Assembly (NCBI GenBank): GCA_963930655.1
Contig: OZ005611.1
Coordinates: 22,059,001 to 22,123,000 of the forward strand
Length of the DNA: 64,000 nt
Direction: 5' to 3'
Origin: Myrica gale
Lineage: Eukaryota; Streptophyta; Magnoliopsida; Fagales; Myricaceae
Notes under the pieces: generated by a model
What the model saw: the letters and a program-made list of their open reading frames with translations, nothing else
What the model was told of the DNA's origin: nothing
Database searches by the model: none
Shown here: positions 9,537 to 22,493 of the stretch, piece by piece
Position numbering within the stretch: position 1 is the first letter of the stretch
Layout of the letters: every line of letters begins with the position of its first letter
Made by a program: the position numbers and the translations under genes

Positions 9537-12508
9537 CTTATTAAAAATTATCTTTTAACTTTGGAGGGTAGTTTGGTCTTTCATTCATATTCCATTTACA
9601 TTCGTATTGATATATATTTTTTTTAATTTTACTAGGAAATTTTTTATTTTTGCTGCAGCACTAACTAACTACTAACTAGTATCTGCCATTCTCAATCAGT
9701 AAGGATCAGAAGTGACGACAATAGGGTTAGTGGTGGGGAACAAAAAGATTTTAAAAAAAAAAAAACAGAAAAAAGAAATAGAGAGGATTCACGTTAAAAT
9801 CCAGGTGGCCATGACAACTCGTACGATGTCTACCTGATTGATTGTACAAGTCGAGGAAGTCCAGAAACGAGGGACCCTTCTTGCTTAGGAAAAGAAAAAG
9901 ACACTGCAAATTACTTGTTTAGTTGGGAAACTGTTCTTACAAAGGAAAGAAACAGATTTTGCTGGACCACATTCGGTCGATAAAATGAAATGTCGATTTT
10001 TTTTTTATTTACTGAAAATTTTTATTTAGTGGGTAGGGTAGTTGTGACTTTGAATTATGTAAACAACTTCGTAATTTAACTGATATTTTAATTATAAAAT
10101 TACTTTAAATATTATAGATTTTTTTCTTGTGATTCCAAGACAAAATTACTAATAAAATTAAAAAATTCATTAGAATAAAAAATGATATTTAAAAATATAT
10201 TTTTTAAATAAAATTATTGAAATTTATTTCAATAATCTATTTATTTTTTTATTTTTTATTTTTATATATATATATTTATTTAAATTTTGTTTTAAATGAA
10301 TATTTCGATCATTTTGCATGTTTTTCTTTTTGCCTTAAGACTGAATTTGTGTGGGAGCCTACATCAATGATTTTTAAAAGATTTTAAAAACATGATTTAT
10401 TTGAAGTAGTGTAAATTTTCTTAAAATTAATGAAAATATTATTAAAAGTTGCTTAAATTTGTAAAAAAATTAAAAAATTATTAGAATTGGTGAAAAAAAT
10501 TTTGAGAAAAAATTTCATAACCAAATATGACCATAAGATTTAAATTATCATTTTAATAATAACGGATATGAAATTTATTTAACTTAAAATACTATTTCAT
10601 CTGACTTGGAAATTTTCAAATTCCAAAATACGTTAGATATTAGAGTGCAAGTGGGCAGACCAGGGGTTGAGCCAGCCAGCTAGCCCACTAAATAACTGAT
10701 GCGGACAGTATAGGCAAATCCATGAGAACGACTCATCAGTCGCCCAATCAATTAGCGGTCTGTAACCCCGCACCCCCCCTGTTTTCTACCTTAAATTGAC
10801 CCGTTCAGCTCGACACGCCATTGGTAAGAACCAGGAAGGATTTTAACTTTGTACACCCAGCACAAGGCAGCAATACAGTTTCGCACTGGTGATACCGTCA
10901 CGATCTCAGCACCGGCTGCCTACAGAATGACTGATGATTACCTTTCTTCTGACCACGTCCCAGCTCTGCGCCTGCTTACGGAATTATTTGATCTGCTGTC
11001 AAATCCTTTGTTGTTTTCATATCAGTACATCCTCCTTGCCAGGGAGTGAGGGATCGCCTTTAACTGCGTGTAAAACAATTCTGATGGGATGTATGAGGGT
11101 TAAAATTTTGGGTAGTGGGGTCTGAAAAATATTATAAATTAATAAAATGTTATGATAATTGGTGAAAAATTGAAGATGAAAGATTTTTAATAAATATTAT
11201 AATAATAAAAAATTATGTGGTGAATTTTTTAGTAGTAAATCTAAAATTTTGAGCCCAATTAATTGTGGCTCAAACATGCCCTCAGTGTCTAAAAAGTTTA
11301 CATCACGTGCACTCATGACACAAAAAAAGATTATAATTTTCATTATAAAATATGTAAAAAGCAATGGGTAAAATTTATTTATTTATAAATAATCTATAAT
11401 ATATAAAATATAATAATATTTATACATTTAAATTTAAATTTTTAAAAAGTATAAAAACTTCGATCTCACATTAAAACTAAATCTTTCGCAATATGTTATG
11501 ATATTATTTTTAACATTAACTAATATGATAACCATGAACCAAACAGAATAGTTTAAGAAAACTTACCTAAACAAAAGTTCTAAATTATGCTTTTAATCAG
11601 ATGTACATCTCTTGATATATTCTCTTCGACTCGAAAGTAACAGGAAAAGATGAGTATTCAGTAATTCCTACTGATTCCATTATCATAGCTAAAAGTTATA
11701 ACTTTCTTAGAGGTTGATCCACTTTGATTCATCAAGGAACTTTCCTCGAGTTTTTCAGAAAGGCCCTGTTGATTACCTGTTAAGGCACATGTTAAGATGC
11801 ATTTGCTTTGTTGGTCTCCCACTTTAAGTTAGATTAAATACGGTAGGCTATTTGCATTAAAGTTTAATCGACCAAAAGGAAATTGCAGAGAAAAAAATAT
11901 TAGGACGCTAATCTAATGTCCAATCAAGAAAACAATAACAAGACAACAGGATAGCAAAGGATACAGGCTTGCTCTAACTTGGCATCTAGTCCAGAGAACC
12001 AATAAAGGGAGATAAAAATATAGGTGGTTTTACCTAGAATATTCGAAGTCTTGACTGTATTTTATTTTATTAGTCTATACAGATTACAAATTAAAAATTT
12101 TTATTTATAGAGAATATTCAAAGCATATTTTTCCTCCGTTTAAACTTGAATTTTAAAATCTTGACAATATTTTACATTAAAATTAAATATTTAATATAAT
12201 AATAATGATTTGATATGATATGATATTATTTATAACAAATTAGGCCATCTATCCTCTTTTCATAGTGGGTAGAAATCAAGACATTTGGGTTTTATAATAT
12301 TTGGGAATATTACTAAACCTGCGGCAATTGGCTAAAGCTAAATGACATGATTCATATTTACACGACAGGATTAATAACTAATAAACTCGATATTCATGTA
12401 GTAATTTAAGTCATATGTAAATAGCTAAGACAAACTACACAATTTGACAACTTTTTGGTGCCCCTAATGCTGTGGGTTTCGTTTCCTCGGTCGCAAATGG
12501 GTGGCTAA
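9537..12508. other. No supportable gene
   Basis: Very AT-rich DNA with homopolymer runs. One less AT-rich block at about 10630-11110 holds an open plus-strand frame (10849-11049, reading TQHKAAIQFRTGDTV) that resembles nothing I know. It has no evident splice or start context, so I do not call it a gene. Confidence 0.45.
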
Positions 12509-12511
12509 TAA

Positions 12512-13200
12512 GAGCATTTCTAGTAGCTTATTCAAATTTGGCTCTCTATTTTAACAAAAAAGTACACTTCTCTATTTTAACTATCAACTTTTTAAAAACA
12601 CCCATAACAACTTCTTTATTTTAACCTTTTACTTTTACTATTCTATTTAAATATTATTATTCAAAGATTTCTTTATTATTTCTCTAACATTTATATTTTT
12701 TAATATTCGTTTTATTGTAACGGTTATATTTTTGAATATTTGTCTTATCCTAAAAAGGGTGGATTTTTTAATTTTTGTCTTTTCCTAAAGCTCAGCATTT
12801 TTTAAGTTTATCTTATCTCAACGATTAGATTTTTAAAAAAATTTCTTATCCTAACGGTCATATTTATAAATTGTCGTCTTATTTTAACGATCATATTTTT
12901 AAAAATGTATTAAGTTAGTCTTTATTTAGTTTAAAATATATTAAGTTAGTCTTTATTTAGTCTAAAATGTATTAAGAAAAGAGAAAGAAAAAGAAAAAAA
13001 TAAGAAAAATATTAATATTTTATTATAGAGAAGTGAACAGTGGTTATCTAAATATAGAGAACCACTGTTCACATGTTAAAATTTTTAGCTAAAAACTGTT
13101 AAAATAGATAAGCTGTTAAAGTGTGTTTTTTGACTTTTTTGTTAAATTGGTTCTCTATTCTAACCAAAATGTTAGAACAGAGAACCTACTAGAAATGCTC
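12512..13200. mobile_element. Tourist-type (PIF/Harbinger) MITE
   Basis: A 689-bp element with terminal inverted repeats GAGCATTTCTAGTAG / CTACTAGAAATGCTC, bounded by the 3-bp target duplication TAA (12509-12511 and 13201-13203). GAGCAT ends with a TAA/TTA target are typical of PIF/Harbinger MITEs. There is no transposase. The interior is AT-rich, with a short internal duplication of GTTAGTCTTTATTTAGT near 12915-12965 and inward-facing subterminal inverted repeats (CAGTGGTTATCTA... / ...GAACCACTGTTCAC near 13040-13070). It ends 375 bp before the FLZ start codon. Confidence 0.85.
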
Positions 13201-13346
13201 TAAGCCTCGCGTTGAATTGACCCTGTTGTCACTTGAGAGTGTCCGAAGTTTCCATTTTCCCAGAAAATGTTAATTCTATTTTTAAGTAATAATTATTAAC
13301 GATTAAAAAAAAGTAATAATTATTAACAATAAAGAAATCGGAAGTA

Positions 13347-13354
13347 TGACGTGG
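13347..13354 (+). promoter_or_regulatory. TGACGTGG bZIP-type motif upstream of the FLZ gene
   Basis: TGACGTGG matches an ACGT-core element bound by plant bZIP factors. It lies 228 bp before the FLZ start codon. One motif is weak evidence of regulation. Confidence 0.3.
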
Positions 13355-13475
13355 GGGTGATTTCTCATTGTATGCGAAATCGCTCACTAGTTGCAGATCG
13401 ACGGTCCATATTCACTCCTCGGTTTCTGGCTCTTCTTTTATCTTTCCAAACCCTTCCCACTGGGTTCTTGACACT

Positions 13476-13479
<4 letters not shown>

Positions 13480-13507
<28 letters not shown>

Positions 13508-13508
13508 G
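13480..13508. repeat. (CT)n tract in the FLZ 5' leader
   Basis: An almost pure CT dinucleotide run, typical of plant 5' UTRs. The antisense open frames reading RERERERE across it are artefacts. Confidence 0.8.
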
Positions 13509-13574
13509 TTTTTCTCAACGATTTGGAGGAGAGGACAGTCCCAGGCAGAAGCCAGTAGTACTGCATAGGTGAAG

Positions 13575-14560
13575 ATGTTGTTGGGGAAGAGGCCACGCCA
13601 GCCAATGAAAAGAACGACGAGCATGACAGAGATGACTTTTGATCTAAACGCCAACGTCGGCGGTAGTGCTCCCGCTCCACAGTCAGACCCACAGAACCCT
13701 TCCAACCCCCAGAGACAGGCTGGTCAGGGGCTGGATCACCAGCGGTTCCTTGCCACGGCCTCGCCCAGAAACCACAGGCTGACTTCGGCCGAAATTTTCG
13801 AGACGAAAACGGCCTCCTTCTTAAGGTCTTGCTGCCTCTGCAAGCGCCGCTTGGTCCCTGGTCGTGACATCTACATGTATAGGTATTCCCCCTCTCTTCT
13901 TTTGGTTCTTAGTTTTTGTACTTGTTAAGTCCTTTCTCATCTTTTTTTTTTCTCCGATTCCTTTTCTATTCTTTTCAACTGGTTTGTGAAACTTCTTAGT
14001 TCGCCGTTTCGCCGTTTTCTTTTTGTTTTGGGTCATCCGACATGGGAGACAGCCACCTTAGTATGTTTTGTATTTAGAGATATCTTATATAATATATATG
14101 TTGTATTTCAAGTCGAGCTTTAAATTACGACCTGTTTTCTTCAATGGATTGATATCGGTTTTGGAAGGTTTATTCCTGAAATCCAGGAACCCAGATATTT
14201 TCCGGCATTTTTCTGGATTTTTGCTGTTAATAAAAAAATATTACATTTCTGTAACACTGATTCGGTGGGACTAACTGTTTATACTCCCGTTTCCTCATCA
14301 ACCAAGTACATGTGTGATCCGCTGCAGCTTTCCGTAAAAGCTTCGAAGTCTCAAACTTGCTCATCTATATGATGCTTTCATTTTTTCTTCCATGTAGGGG
14401 TGACAGTGCTTTCTGTAGTCTAGAGTGCCGGCAGCAACAGATGAACCAAGATGAGAGAATGGAGAAGTGTTCATTGGCTTCCGAGAAAGGAGCTGCCGCA
14501 TCTTCCTCCACCAAAGGCACCCAAGTTTCCACCAAAGGCGAGACCGTCGCCGCCTTGTAG
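13575..14560 (+). CDS. FCS-like zinc finger (FLZ/DUF581) protein
   Basis: Two exons, 13575-13882 and 14398-14560, joined by a GT-AG intron, give 156 residues. The N-terminus [20 protein letters not shown] is the usual opening of one FLZ subgroup and sets the start at 13575; the in-frame GTG at 13569 is not the start. The FLZ motif lies near residues 83-125: [20 protein letters not shown], then [21 protein letters not shown] across the splice, with the two Cys pairs (CxxC and FCSxEC) that bind zinc. The intron falls between DIYMYR and GDSAFCS. The C-terminal tail is Ser/Thr/Ala-rich. FLZ proteins of this family act as adaptors binding the SnRK1 kinase in energy and ABA signalling; that role is known from the family and not shown here. 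The frame is intact and the gene looks functional. Confidence 0.92.
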
Positions 14561-17500
14561 CCCCACCTATCGGCCCTTTTGTGACCCTTGCCCAGCTTAT
14601 ATGCACAATTTTATACATAAAAGCTAGAACTAGAACTGTTAATATGTTATGGGTATGCGCGACGGAGCAGATATCCTTTTTGTGCTGTTGGAGGAGAGGG
14701 TGGAAGGGGGTTAAGTTTTTGGTCTGAAGCTATGATTTTCGTGTGGCTCCCAAACGAATGCAACCTCGAGTCTGTAATTCTTCTCGATTTTAGTTTCTTC
14801 CCCCTCGTGTTTTCCTTCTGGAAGTAATTAGTAAATAGATGAAATTTGCATATTTCACAAATCCATGGATTTTTTTCTCGTCCAAGGAACTAATAATGCT
14901 TAATTTGGTTGCTTAGAAAAAAAATGCTTAATTTGGACGAGAAACAAGAGGGAGCAAATATGTAAAGAGACGAACAGAGGCTTGTTGCTTAGGGAGAAGA
15001 CAACATAAAATGCCATCTGTAGTTGGAATTCTATACCTCGTGTCTGCATTGTTTTCGGCTAGAGACAGCAAGTGGGTTGCTCTGCCACGCAGTAAAATGG
15101 TTCCGAATGGCAAGATAAAACATATTTGACATTCTACGGGATATGAAAAAGATGTTGAACACTAGTAGAAATCATTCCACACCTCAAACACCAGTGAAGC
15201 GGATAGTTGAGTCTCGATCAAACGACATGAAAAATATTCTTCATTATTAGTCAAAGTAGACCCTTTTATGAATACATTACTGCAAATGAGTTTGATTATG
15301 AGAAGTTTTTTTTCCCTTTTGGATATCAGGGGTAAATCTAGATCACTGCAGCAGACTCGTACTGATCTGCCCGACTTGATCATATTTCATTAGTGGGCTT
15401 AATGCCAAGTTTGATTATGAGAAGATGATTTTATTTTATTTTTGCTATTAAGAGATATATGCAACACTATTCACTGGACTCGGAATGATTTGACTCAACA
15501 TCTTCGTATTTAGTGGGCTTAATGCCACAACCAAACCCTGAGAAAAAAGATTTTGCTAGAGCTTAATCATTAGATAGTTATTTACATCTTAACTGAGATG
15601 AGAAAAACTATTATTAAGCATCCACAAGAAGATTTTATTAGAGCTGAATGCCTGAATAACTAGGTAATAGTTTAAATCTCAACTGACACTGAATAAATTC
15701 AAATCTTAACCGATCACAAAGGTAGTAATCCCAAAGAAACTGAGATTTTTTTTTCCTGATAAGTAGAAGTGTGAAGCTGTTATAGCCATGATTCAGGGGA
15801 AGTAACTTGAGAGTTGAGAAGAAGATTCTGTTAAGAGGGGCAGAGGCTAGAGAGGAGGAAATGATAAGGTGTGGGGGTGGGCTAAGATTTTATGTAATTT
15901 ACCTTACAAATTATACGATACAATTTGAAGACAGACATACACAATAAATCGATCTCGTTATAAGACTCGTGCGGCTTCAATTATTGGATATCCTTCTCAA
16001 ATACTAAACCATTTGATCTCGGCCCTAGAAAATCTAAAAAATTTTAAAACGAGGCTACAACTCACGGTTTTCAATACTTCGATATTGTTCGTGTCAAACT
16101 GTATCAACTTCAGTTTACACTTGTCAGAGGGCACGCACATAAAATCCAGAATATAATAAAATAAATATGGTATTATATCATATGACTACTATAGTATATA
16201 CGTGTTGTTCGGCCTAAACAATGCTGCTAAAATCTCAACGCATACAAGTTGGAAATTCCAGCGCCGCTCGCCTGCGCGGCCTTATGCGTGAGATGCACGC
16301 CACATGGCGCAGGAATTTTCCAGCGCTATGCGCAATAGCGTGGGTCGCGCTCTACCGAGCGCTTGAATTTATAGGACATAAATCAATTAATTATCATACA
16401 TGATATTTAAATTTTATTGATTTCCCATTTTCCACCAGAATATATATGGACGTTATTGGTGGACAAATGTGGCATATCCAGAGGACAAAGGAGCTTGAAT
16501 GAGCCGATAATTTGGGTCCCTGCGGAGTCCAACATGAGGAAACACCAACATGTGATAGTCAGATTGGCTCTATGGCAAAGAAGGAGACAGAGACACTGAA
16601 TAACTAGGAGGAAGAGAAGGAGACAAAGACTGCCTCTTCATTTTTTTTAAAAAAAAAAACCTAAGCTCAAGGGTAGATTGTTTAATGATAATTTGATATA
16701 GATTTAACAACTGCTTACAAAATAAAATAATAATTATATACTTCAAAACAATTTTGTATTTTTATTTGTTCATACAAACAGTTTTCAATCTAATTTTTTT
16801 CACAAACTCCTATAATGAAAACTATTCCCAAACTAATTTAAACCCTATACACCTATTTTTATAATTTTTAATAAAAATCAATTTCAAACATATTTTGAAA
16901 TCTAAAACGAAAACAAAAAAAATAACCTTCAAACCAGGTCTCAGGTATACTTCCAACTGAAAATTAGTGAAGATTACTTAAGACTTTGATCCACTGGGAG
17001 TGAAGGCGGCAGCGAAGGAATCTGTGACCTAGTCAGCATTGCATTCAATGGGTCCCAGGTGGCACAAAGTTAAGAAGAAGAAAAAAAAAGAAATGGAAAG
17101 AGATTCATTGGGATGGGACCGGCTGAGAGTTTGGGGGACCACACAAAATGAATTACTCTTTTTTGTCACGAGGACCCACGTGTTGGCTCCACATGATTAT
17201 TGTTTCTTTTCTGAATGTGATTTCGCCACGTGAGAAGAGAGAGAGAGAAATGACTGTGCGTCTTTGGCGGTATTTTGGGATTGGGAGTACATGAAAGAGT
17301 GGGTGACAGTGATGTTCGAGCTGTGACACTATTCTCCATATTTTGTTTCTCCAGGAATAATAACTTCTACTCCAATTTAATATTTTTTTTCCTACCAGGT
17401 CTCCAATGGGGGTAATCCAAAATATATAGCTGCGAAATACTATCACTATAATTTATTTTTGCCTTTTTTTTCTGCGTGTAATCTAAAAGTTTAAACATAA

Positions 17501-19137
17501 TATAAAATGGGTTAATATTCAAAATATCAGTTGTGATCTCATTTTATGGTATTATTCAGATAAAATATACTTCAAATTTTACACATTATTTTTTTAAAAA
17601 AATAAACCATCTAAGCTACCCCATGAGTTCAGTATTCTTGATCTTGAGGTAGATTTCAAGCATCAGCTCACTCTTTACTTGCCTCATGTACTCTCCCTTT
17701 CAAAAGTAAAAGTTATATATATATATAGAGAGAATCATAACCCATTCTGCTCTTCTGGTTTCATCCATTTGGAGTGATGAAATCTTTATATAGGTTATGT
17801 TTGTGTTGTAAAATTTTTGGTATGAGGTTTAGTGAAAAAGTGAAGAGAGAGGTAATTTTTAAAATTTTTGTAATTTTTTATATTTTTTATAGGAGAAAAA
17901 AAAATTATATTATAGTATTTTATTGAAAATTAATGAAATATTTTGTGAAACATTTGGTGGAAACGCAGCCATATAAGGCTTCAGTGACAATATACAACCA
18001 CAGAGGAATCAACGCACAACCATTGGTTTGTTCAGAATTTGTGATTCAAAAGTACCACCAGATCCGCGACAAGATTTGGAAGGCATGGGTGGACTTTTTT
18101 CCTCAAAAGGCTTCACTTTGGGTAATTGGGAGACAAATTAAGATTAGCATGGCACTTATTTGTTTTTATTTTGTTTTCTCTTCCTTCTACGCATAAAAAA
18201 CAATCTGTCCTCAACATAATATATATTGTCACAAACCCACGTGCGAGTAGACTTTAGTAAATTGGAAAAGTTCAAAAATATCTAACCAGAGTCATCTGTA
18301 CTTCATATATAGCTGAGAGAACAAACCATGCAAGTTGCTCGTATGATAGTTCAAACTCGATCGTATTAGTTGCAGTACTAAGGCGTGGGTCTTGTGATAA
18401 TTGTTCTCTTATATATGTAAGCCATGAGATCATAACACAATTCCGTGCACACTTAGAAAATGGGGGGAGGTTTGGGCTTTTGGAGTTGCTTTCAAGGCTC
18501 GTACGTAGCAGAGGCTTGGGGTGCAAACAAATAGCAAGCAGTACGTACATTCCACTCTAGCCGTCGCCGAGGTTCAGGAAACCACCGGCCTGCACGACGG
18601 ATGGATATTGAGACCTGCACTCACACTAACATAAAATACTCCTCCCGAAGAGATTGAAAGTTACTTAAATCTATTTCCTGCATAGATAAAGTTCTCTGCA
18701 ATCCATATCTTACCGTCGTTTGTGGAAATATGCATCTGAACTCTATAATTTAAGGCAATTTGGGCTAGGGCGTGTCTGCATCAAGTGCTATTAAACTAAT
18801 GCAAACTATGCACTAATTTTGTACAGTTGAATCAATTGATATATAGTAGGTGTACCGTGTCTCCTACTCAATGGGACTTGTTAATTTGTTTGGTGCAATT
18901 GGGGTCAGCGCCAACCATGCAATGGGTGAGCTTGAATGTTTTCCGATCTGCCCTATATACATCCTACTGTAGTTTTGAATGATTAAGCTAGCTATGCCTG
19001 TATATCTAAGCATTCAGCATCGCTGTACATAAATAGGAAACTTCAATAATGGTGGTTTTATTAAAGATTGTTTTCTTTGTTGGCTTAGAACTAAGTGAAC
19101 TTCTAGTGAAAAGACTCATGACCAGATGGCATCGATT
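14561..19137. other. FLZ 3' flank, then no supportable gene
   Basis: The first 200-300 bases are probably the FLZ 3' UTR. After that I see AT-rich DNA with isolated short frames only. A GC-rich block at about 16245-16370 (AGCGC/GCGCT words) stands out; its open frame (16221-16403) has no recognisable product. A TA/GA run lies at 17715-17735. The sequence 17933-18196 is open on the plus strand but unrecognised. Confidence 0.45.
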
Positions 19138-19142
19138 CATAG
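19138..19142. repeat. CATAG target site duplication (left)
   Basis: The 5-bp direct repeat CATAG flanks the copia element and recurs at 29334-29338. Five bases is the normal length for LTR retrotransposons. Confidence 0.9.
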
Positions 19143-20706
19143 TGAAACTACGTTTAGACTCTAGAATATACCTAGAGGGGGGGTGAATAGGTATTTAAAA
19201 ACTAATACACCTTTCTTTAAGAGACCACAGAAAATCAAGTTCAAAAACTAGTACACTTGCACTATTAAAACCTATTCAAACAATATGATTTAAGCACTTA
19301 ACAGCAACCTCAAACAATCAAATTAAGAATGATTCAATCTTGACCAAATAACTGTTAGAGAACAATTACAGCAGCAATCACTACTCAATATATCAAATAC
19401 TCAAAACAGAAAAATCAAGATTAACAGTAACTTTGACAACTATTAATTAACAATAATGAGATATAGTCAGCAACAATATGATCAACTTAATTATGATTTT
19501 TCAGCAATGTAATATCTGCACCTCAAGAAATAATATCACAACAACAGCCTATAAAAATTTCAGCAAGCAACACTTAATGTATAAAGAATTTCTTGAACCT
19601 ATTTCACACAAGAAATATTCTCAGAATCAACAATACAAATTCAAACTATTTAGCAACAATATTCAACACTTCTAAGACTAATAACCAACAATGATTCGGA
19701 CAGAATTCAACAACCACTAAGTTGACAATTTCAAGTTACCAAATCTTCCAAATCTGCAAAATGATCAACAAGAAATGGTTAGTTGCAAAAATATCAAGAA
19801 AGAAGAGAATAGAATCAACACAGAAATTTTTGGTAACGAAGTGAAAAATTTCTCAAGAAGAACGTCTTCTGAGAAATAAAAAACACTCCGGGTGTTTCCA
19901 CCAAGTCTTTCCACTAGAACGTCCAAATTTTACAATGGTGATCTAACCAAAAACCTTTTGGCCTCAAGACCCCTTTTCCTATGTAAAATCACCCAAATCC
20001 ACCGAATTGGGTTGGTGCCCAGCACCCACTCGAAGACCAGCAACTCTGGTGCTCGTTCTACAGCAGATCCCACGAACTCGTGGGCTTGAAGCTCCTCTGA
20101 AACTTTCAGCAACAACTTTTCTTGAGAACACACTCAAGAAACTCAACACTTGGTGATGTGAATCTTCAATAGCAACGAACTAAGAACTTCCAGCCTTCAG
20201 TCGACGACAAGGCTCACTGATCTTCCACCAGAGGGAAGATTACTCACTCTCACAATCAGATCTGGTTAGAACAGAAATTTTGCACAAGAGAGAAAATGGG
20301 GGAAATCGAGTACAGAGAGAGTTCTTGAAGTTTCGAGAGAATAGACAATGAGTAAGTATGTCCAAAGCATTTAGGAAAGTGGTATATGACTTTAGTGAGG
20401 GTAAATAAGTCAAAACGAAAAAGTTATGATGATTGGGCAATTTTCTAGAAGGTTATTACGTTATCTGCAGAATTCTCGCTAAGCTAACCCAAGGCTAACC
20501 CAGCCAACTGAAAATCCGTCTAACAGCTCCGTAACTGACTTCCAACCATTCTAGATGCACCCAGCACCTTCCAGAAACTTTCTCCTTAGCTCCACATCCT
20601 TCCAGACTTAATCAAGTTGCATTTACACATCTACAAATGGAAAATTACATTTAACAAAGGATTGTTTTGACCATGGAAAATTATGCCAACAATACAAACA
20701 CTTTCA
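19143..20706 (-). repeat. 3' LTR of the copia element
   Basis: 1564 bp, TG...CA. Its partner is 27779-29333. Short open frames inside occur in both copies and are not genes. Confidence 0.95.
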
Positions 20707-20720
20707 ATCTCCCCCTTTGG
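20707..20720 (-). promoter_or_regulatory. Polypurine tract
   Basis: Minus strand CCAAAGGGGGAGAT directly before the 3' LTR. This is the classic plus-strand primer of this copia lineage. Confidence 0.85.
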
Positions 20721-21245
20721 CAATTTCCATGACAAAACCTTAAGCTAAGCCTAAACCTACCCCAAGATCTGTTATCACCAAAACAGAACTTGATTTACAG
20801 TTTAGTAAGCAGCCTAGATAAATTCTAACAATATCCCTAAGCAACTTGATTAATGGTTTGAGTACCTGAAAAGAAAACACTCAAACTCAACCGTGATCAA
20901 TATATTCAAGATAATCAATTCTGAAAACAGATGATCACTAAAACAAGACTTAGCTATTTAAACAAGTCTTAAAACAACACAAAAGTGTTCAAGCTCCCCC
21001 TAGCAATAATAGCTAAGCATAACTGAACTTTAAACATATCATAGCAACAACACAAGTTCATAACAGTAGCTTATAGCAAAACATAACATAGCAGCTCATA
21101 ACAGAACATAGCATAACAGAACATAACATAATAGTAGATAGCAAAAACTCCCCCTCAAGTTCATAACTCCATAACAGCAGCAGCAGCTCCCCAACCACAC
21201 ACAACCACATTACTCCCCCTTTTTGTCATGAAAGAGACAAAGGAG
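20721..21245. other. Non-coding stretch between ORF3 and the PPT
   Basis: About 0.5 kb of AT-rich internal element sequence with repeated CATAACATAGCA-like words near 21060-21130. No ORF is seen. It probably serves as the 3' UTR of the third ORF. Confidence 0.6.
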
Positions 21246-22493
21246 TCAATCCACGTCACTCAACCCATCATGATTGTCCTCATCAGAGGAGAAATATTCA
21301 GTTGCAGAGGGCTGAGGCTGAGACGAGGAAGGAATGGCAGATGACGGGGCAGCAGCAGCATCCTCAGCTTCCTCTTGACCAAGATACTGACGCATCCATT
21401 GAATATCAGCTCGATTCTTTGAAGACTCGGCTTGAAGAACAGTGTTAGCAGCAATCAAGATATCATTATCATTGATCAACCGACCCATGGCTTGAAAAAG
21501 CTGAGCTTGAGAGCATTGCATCTGAAGCACTTCAGTACGAGTAAGCTGAAAGTCAGCTTTGAGAAGAGATATGTCAGTTACCATAGTAGAGGTTTGCTCA
21601 AGGAGAAGTTTCATACTCTCCATCAGATATTTGTTATCAGCCACAGAGGCAGTAACAGGAGTAGGCATAGTAGAGGAAGAGGCAGATTGAGCTTTCTTCT
21701 TGTGAGAGATAATTTGAGTAAAAGAACTAAGCCCAATCTTGGTTGGTGTTTCCATTTTAGGAAAAGAAGGGGGATAAGGAACTTCTAACATGATGATAAG
21801 CTTTTGAATAGCACATGCATATGGCAAATAAATGCCAGTCTTGCGAGAATTAAAACTTTTGATGATATGAACACACATTACAGAGCCTAAGTCTATAGAA
21901 TCATTGTGCATGAAGGCATAAAGAAACTTGGCTCGGTCAAGAGATAAAGCTGAAAGCTTTTGAGCAGGAAGTATATTAGTGCCCAAAATTCTGCTCACCA
22001 ACATAACTTCAGCTGTGAAAGATACAGCTGAGAACCCTTTACCATCAAAAGGAAGAGGTCTTTTGGCTAAAAAGCTTGTCATTGAGTCCAGTGAAGGGCA
22101 AGTGGTAGCCGAGTAGGGGTAATCAGGGTGCTCTACCCTAGGAAATGCCAACACACTAGATAGGAGATCAGGTGTGATTTGGAAGTATTGACCGCGAATA
22201 AACACAGAAAACACATGAGAATCAGAGATATCATAGATATTAGAATAAAATTCTCTCACTAGTTGGGCAGATGGTGAAACTAAATTAGCTAGAAGAGAGT
22301 TCCATTTACGAGACAGAAAAAGTTGAGGAACTAAAGTATGAGAAAACTCTTCCAGTTCAACTTCCCTTTCTACTAGTGGAGTCAAAGTAGAGAACTTGTC
22401 ATTATAGAGATCCTCTGCTTCAGCATCTACAAACCGAGTAGTGTCAACTTCTCTAATTCTTTTCCCTTTCTTGGCAGCTCTTTTATATGTCAT
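21246..22493 (-). CDS. Third ORF of the copia element; resembles plant transposon-associated protein
   Basis: 415 residues from ATG at 22493. The frame stays open upstream to 22559, but that part is pyrimidine-rich and ends in a splice acceptor CAG directly before the ATG, so I choose MTYKRAAKKG as the start. The N-terminus is basic (KKGKR). Residues about 60-250 contain LVREFYSNIYD, VFIRGQYFQITPDLL and LSLDRAKFLYAFM, the pattern of the domain annotated as putative plant transposon protein. Residues about 287-370 are heptad-like and probably coiled-coil. The tail is Ser/Pro-rich, then acidic (SSDEDNHDG). No signal peptide or membrane helix is evident, so an envelope role is unsupported although it sits where SIRE elements have their env-like ORF. 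The frame is intact while gag and pol are damaged. Function unknown. Confidence 0.7.
   Translation of the reverse strand: MTYKRAAKKGKRIREVDTTRFVDAEAEDLYNDKFSTLTPLVEREVELEEFSHTLVPQLFLSRKWNSLLANLVSPSAQLVREFYSNIYDISDSHVFSVFIRGQYFQITPDLLSSVLAFPRVEHPDYPYSATTCPSLDSMTSFLAKRPLPFDGKGFSAVSFTAEVMLVSRILGTNILPAQKLSALSLDRAKFLYAFMHNDSIDLGSVMCVHIIKSFNSRKTGIYLPYACAIQKLIIMLEVPYPPSFPKMETPTKIGLSSFTQIISHKKKAQSASSSTMPTPVTASVADNKYLMESMKLLLEQTSTMVTDISLLKADFQLTRTEVLQMQCSQAQLFQAMGRLINDNDILIAANTVLQAESSKNRADIQWMRQYLGQEEAEDAAAAPSSAIPSSSQPQPSATEYFSSDEDNHDGLSDVD

Noticed and set aside
10849..11125. Plus-strand frames starting near 10849
   Set aside because: Unrecognised short peptides in two overlapping frames, without gene structure.
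13412..13705. Antisense frames over the FLZ first exon reading RERERERE
   Set aside because: Shadow of the CT-rich 5' leader and the real plus-strand FLZ coding sequence.
16221..16599. Two plus-strand frames around a GC-rich block
   Set aside because: No recognisable product, no splice or promoter context, and the GC-rich part is only about 120 bp.
19478..20440. Small ORFs of 65-67 residues repeated at 28105-29067
   Set aside because: They occur in both LTR copies of the copia element, are AT-biased and have no domain. They are LTR sequence and not genes.
21246..22493. Calling the third ORF an envelope gene
   Set aside because: No signal peptide, transmembrane helix or glycoprotein-like layout is visible. 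Position after pol alone is not enough.
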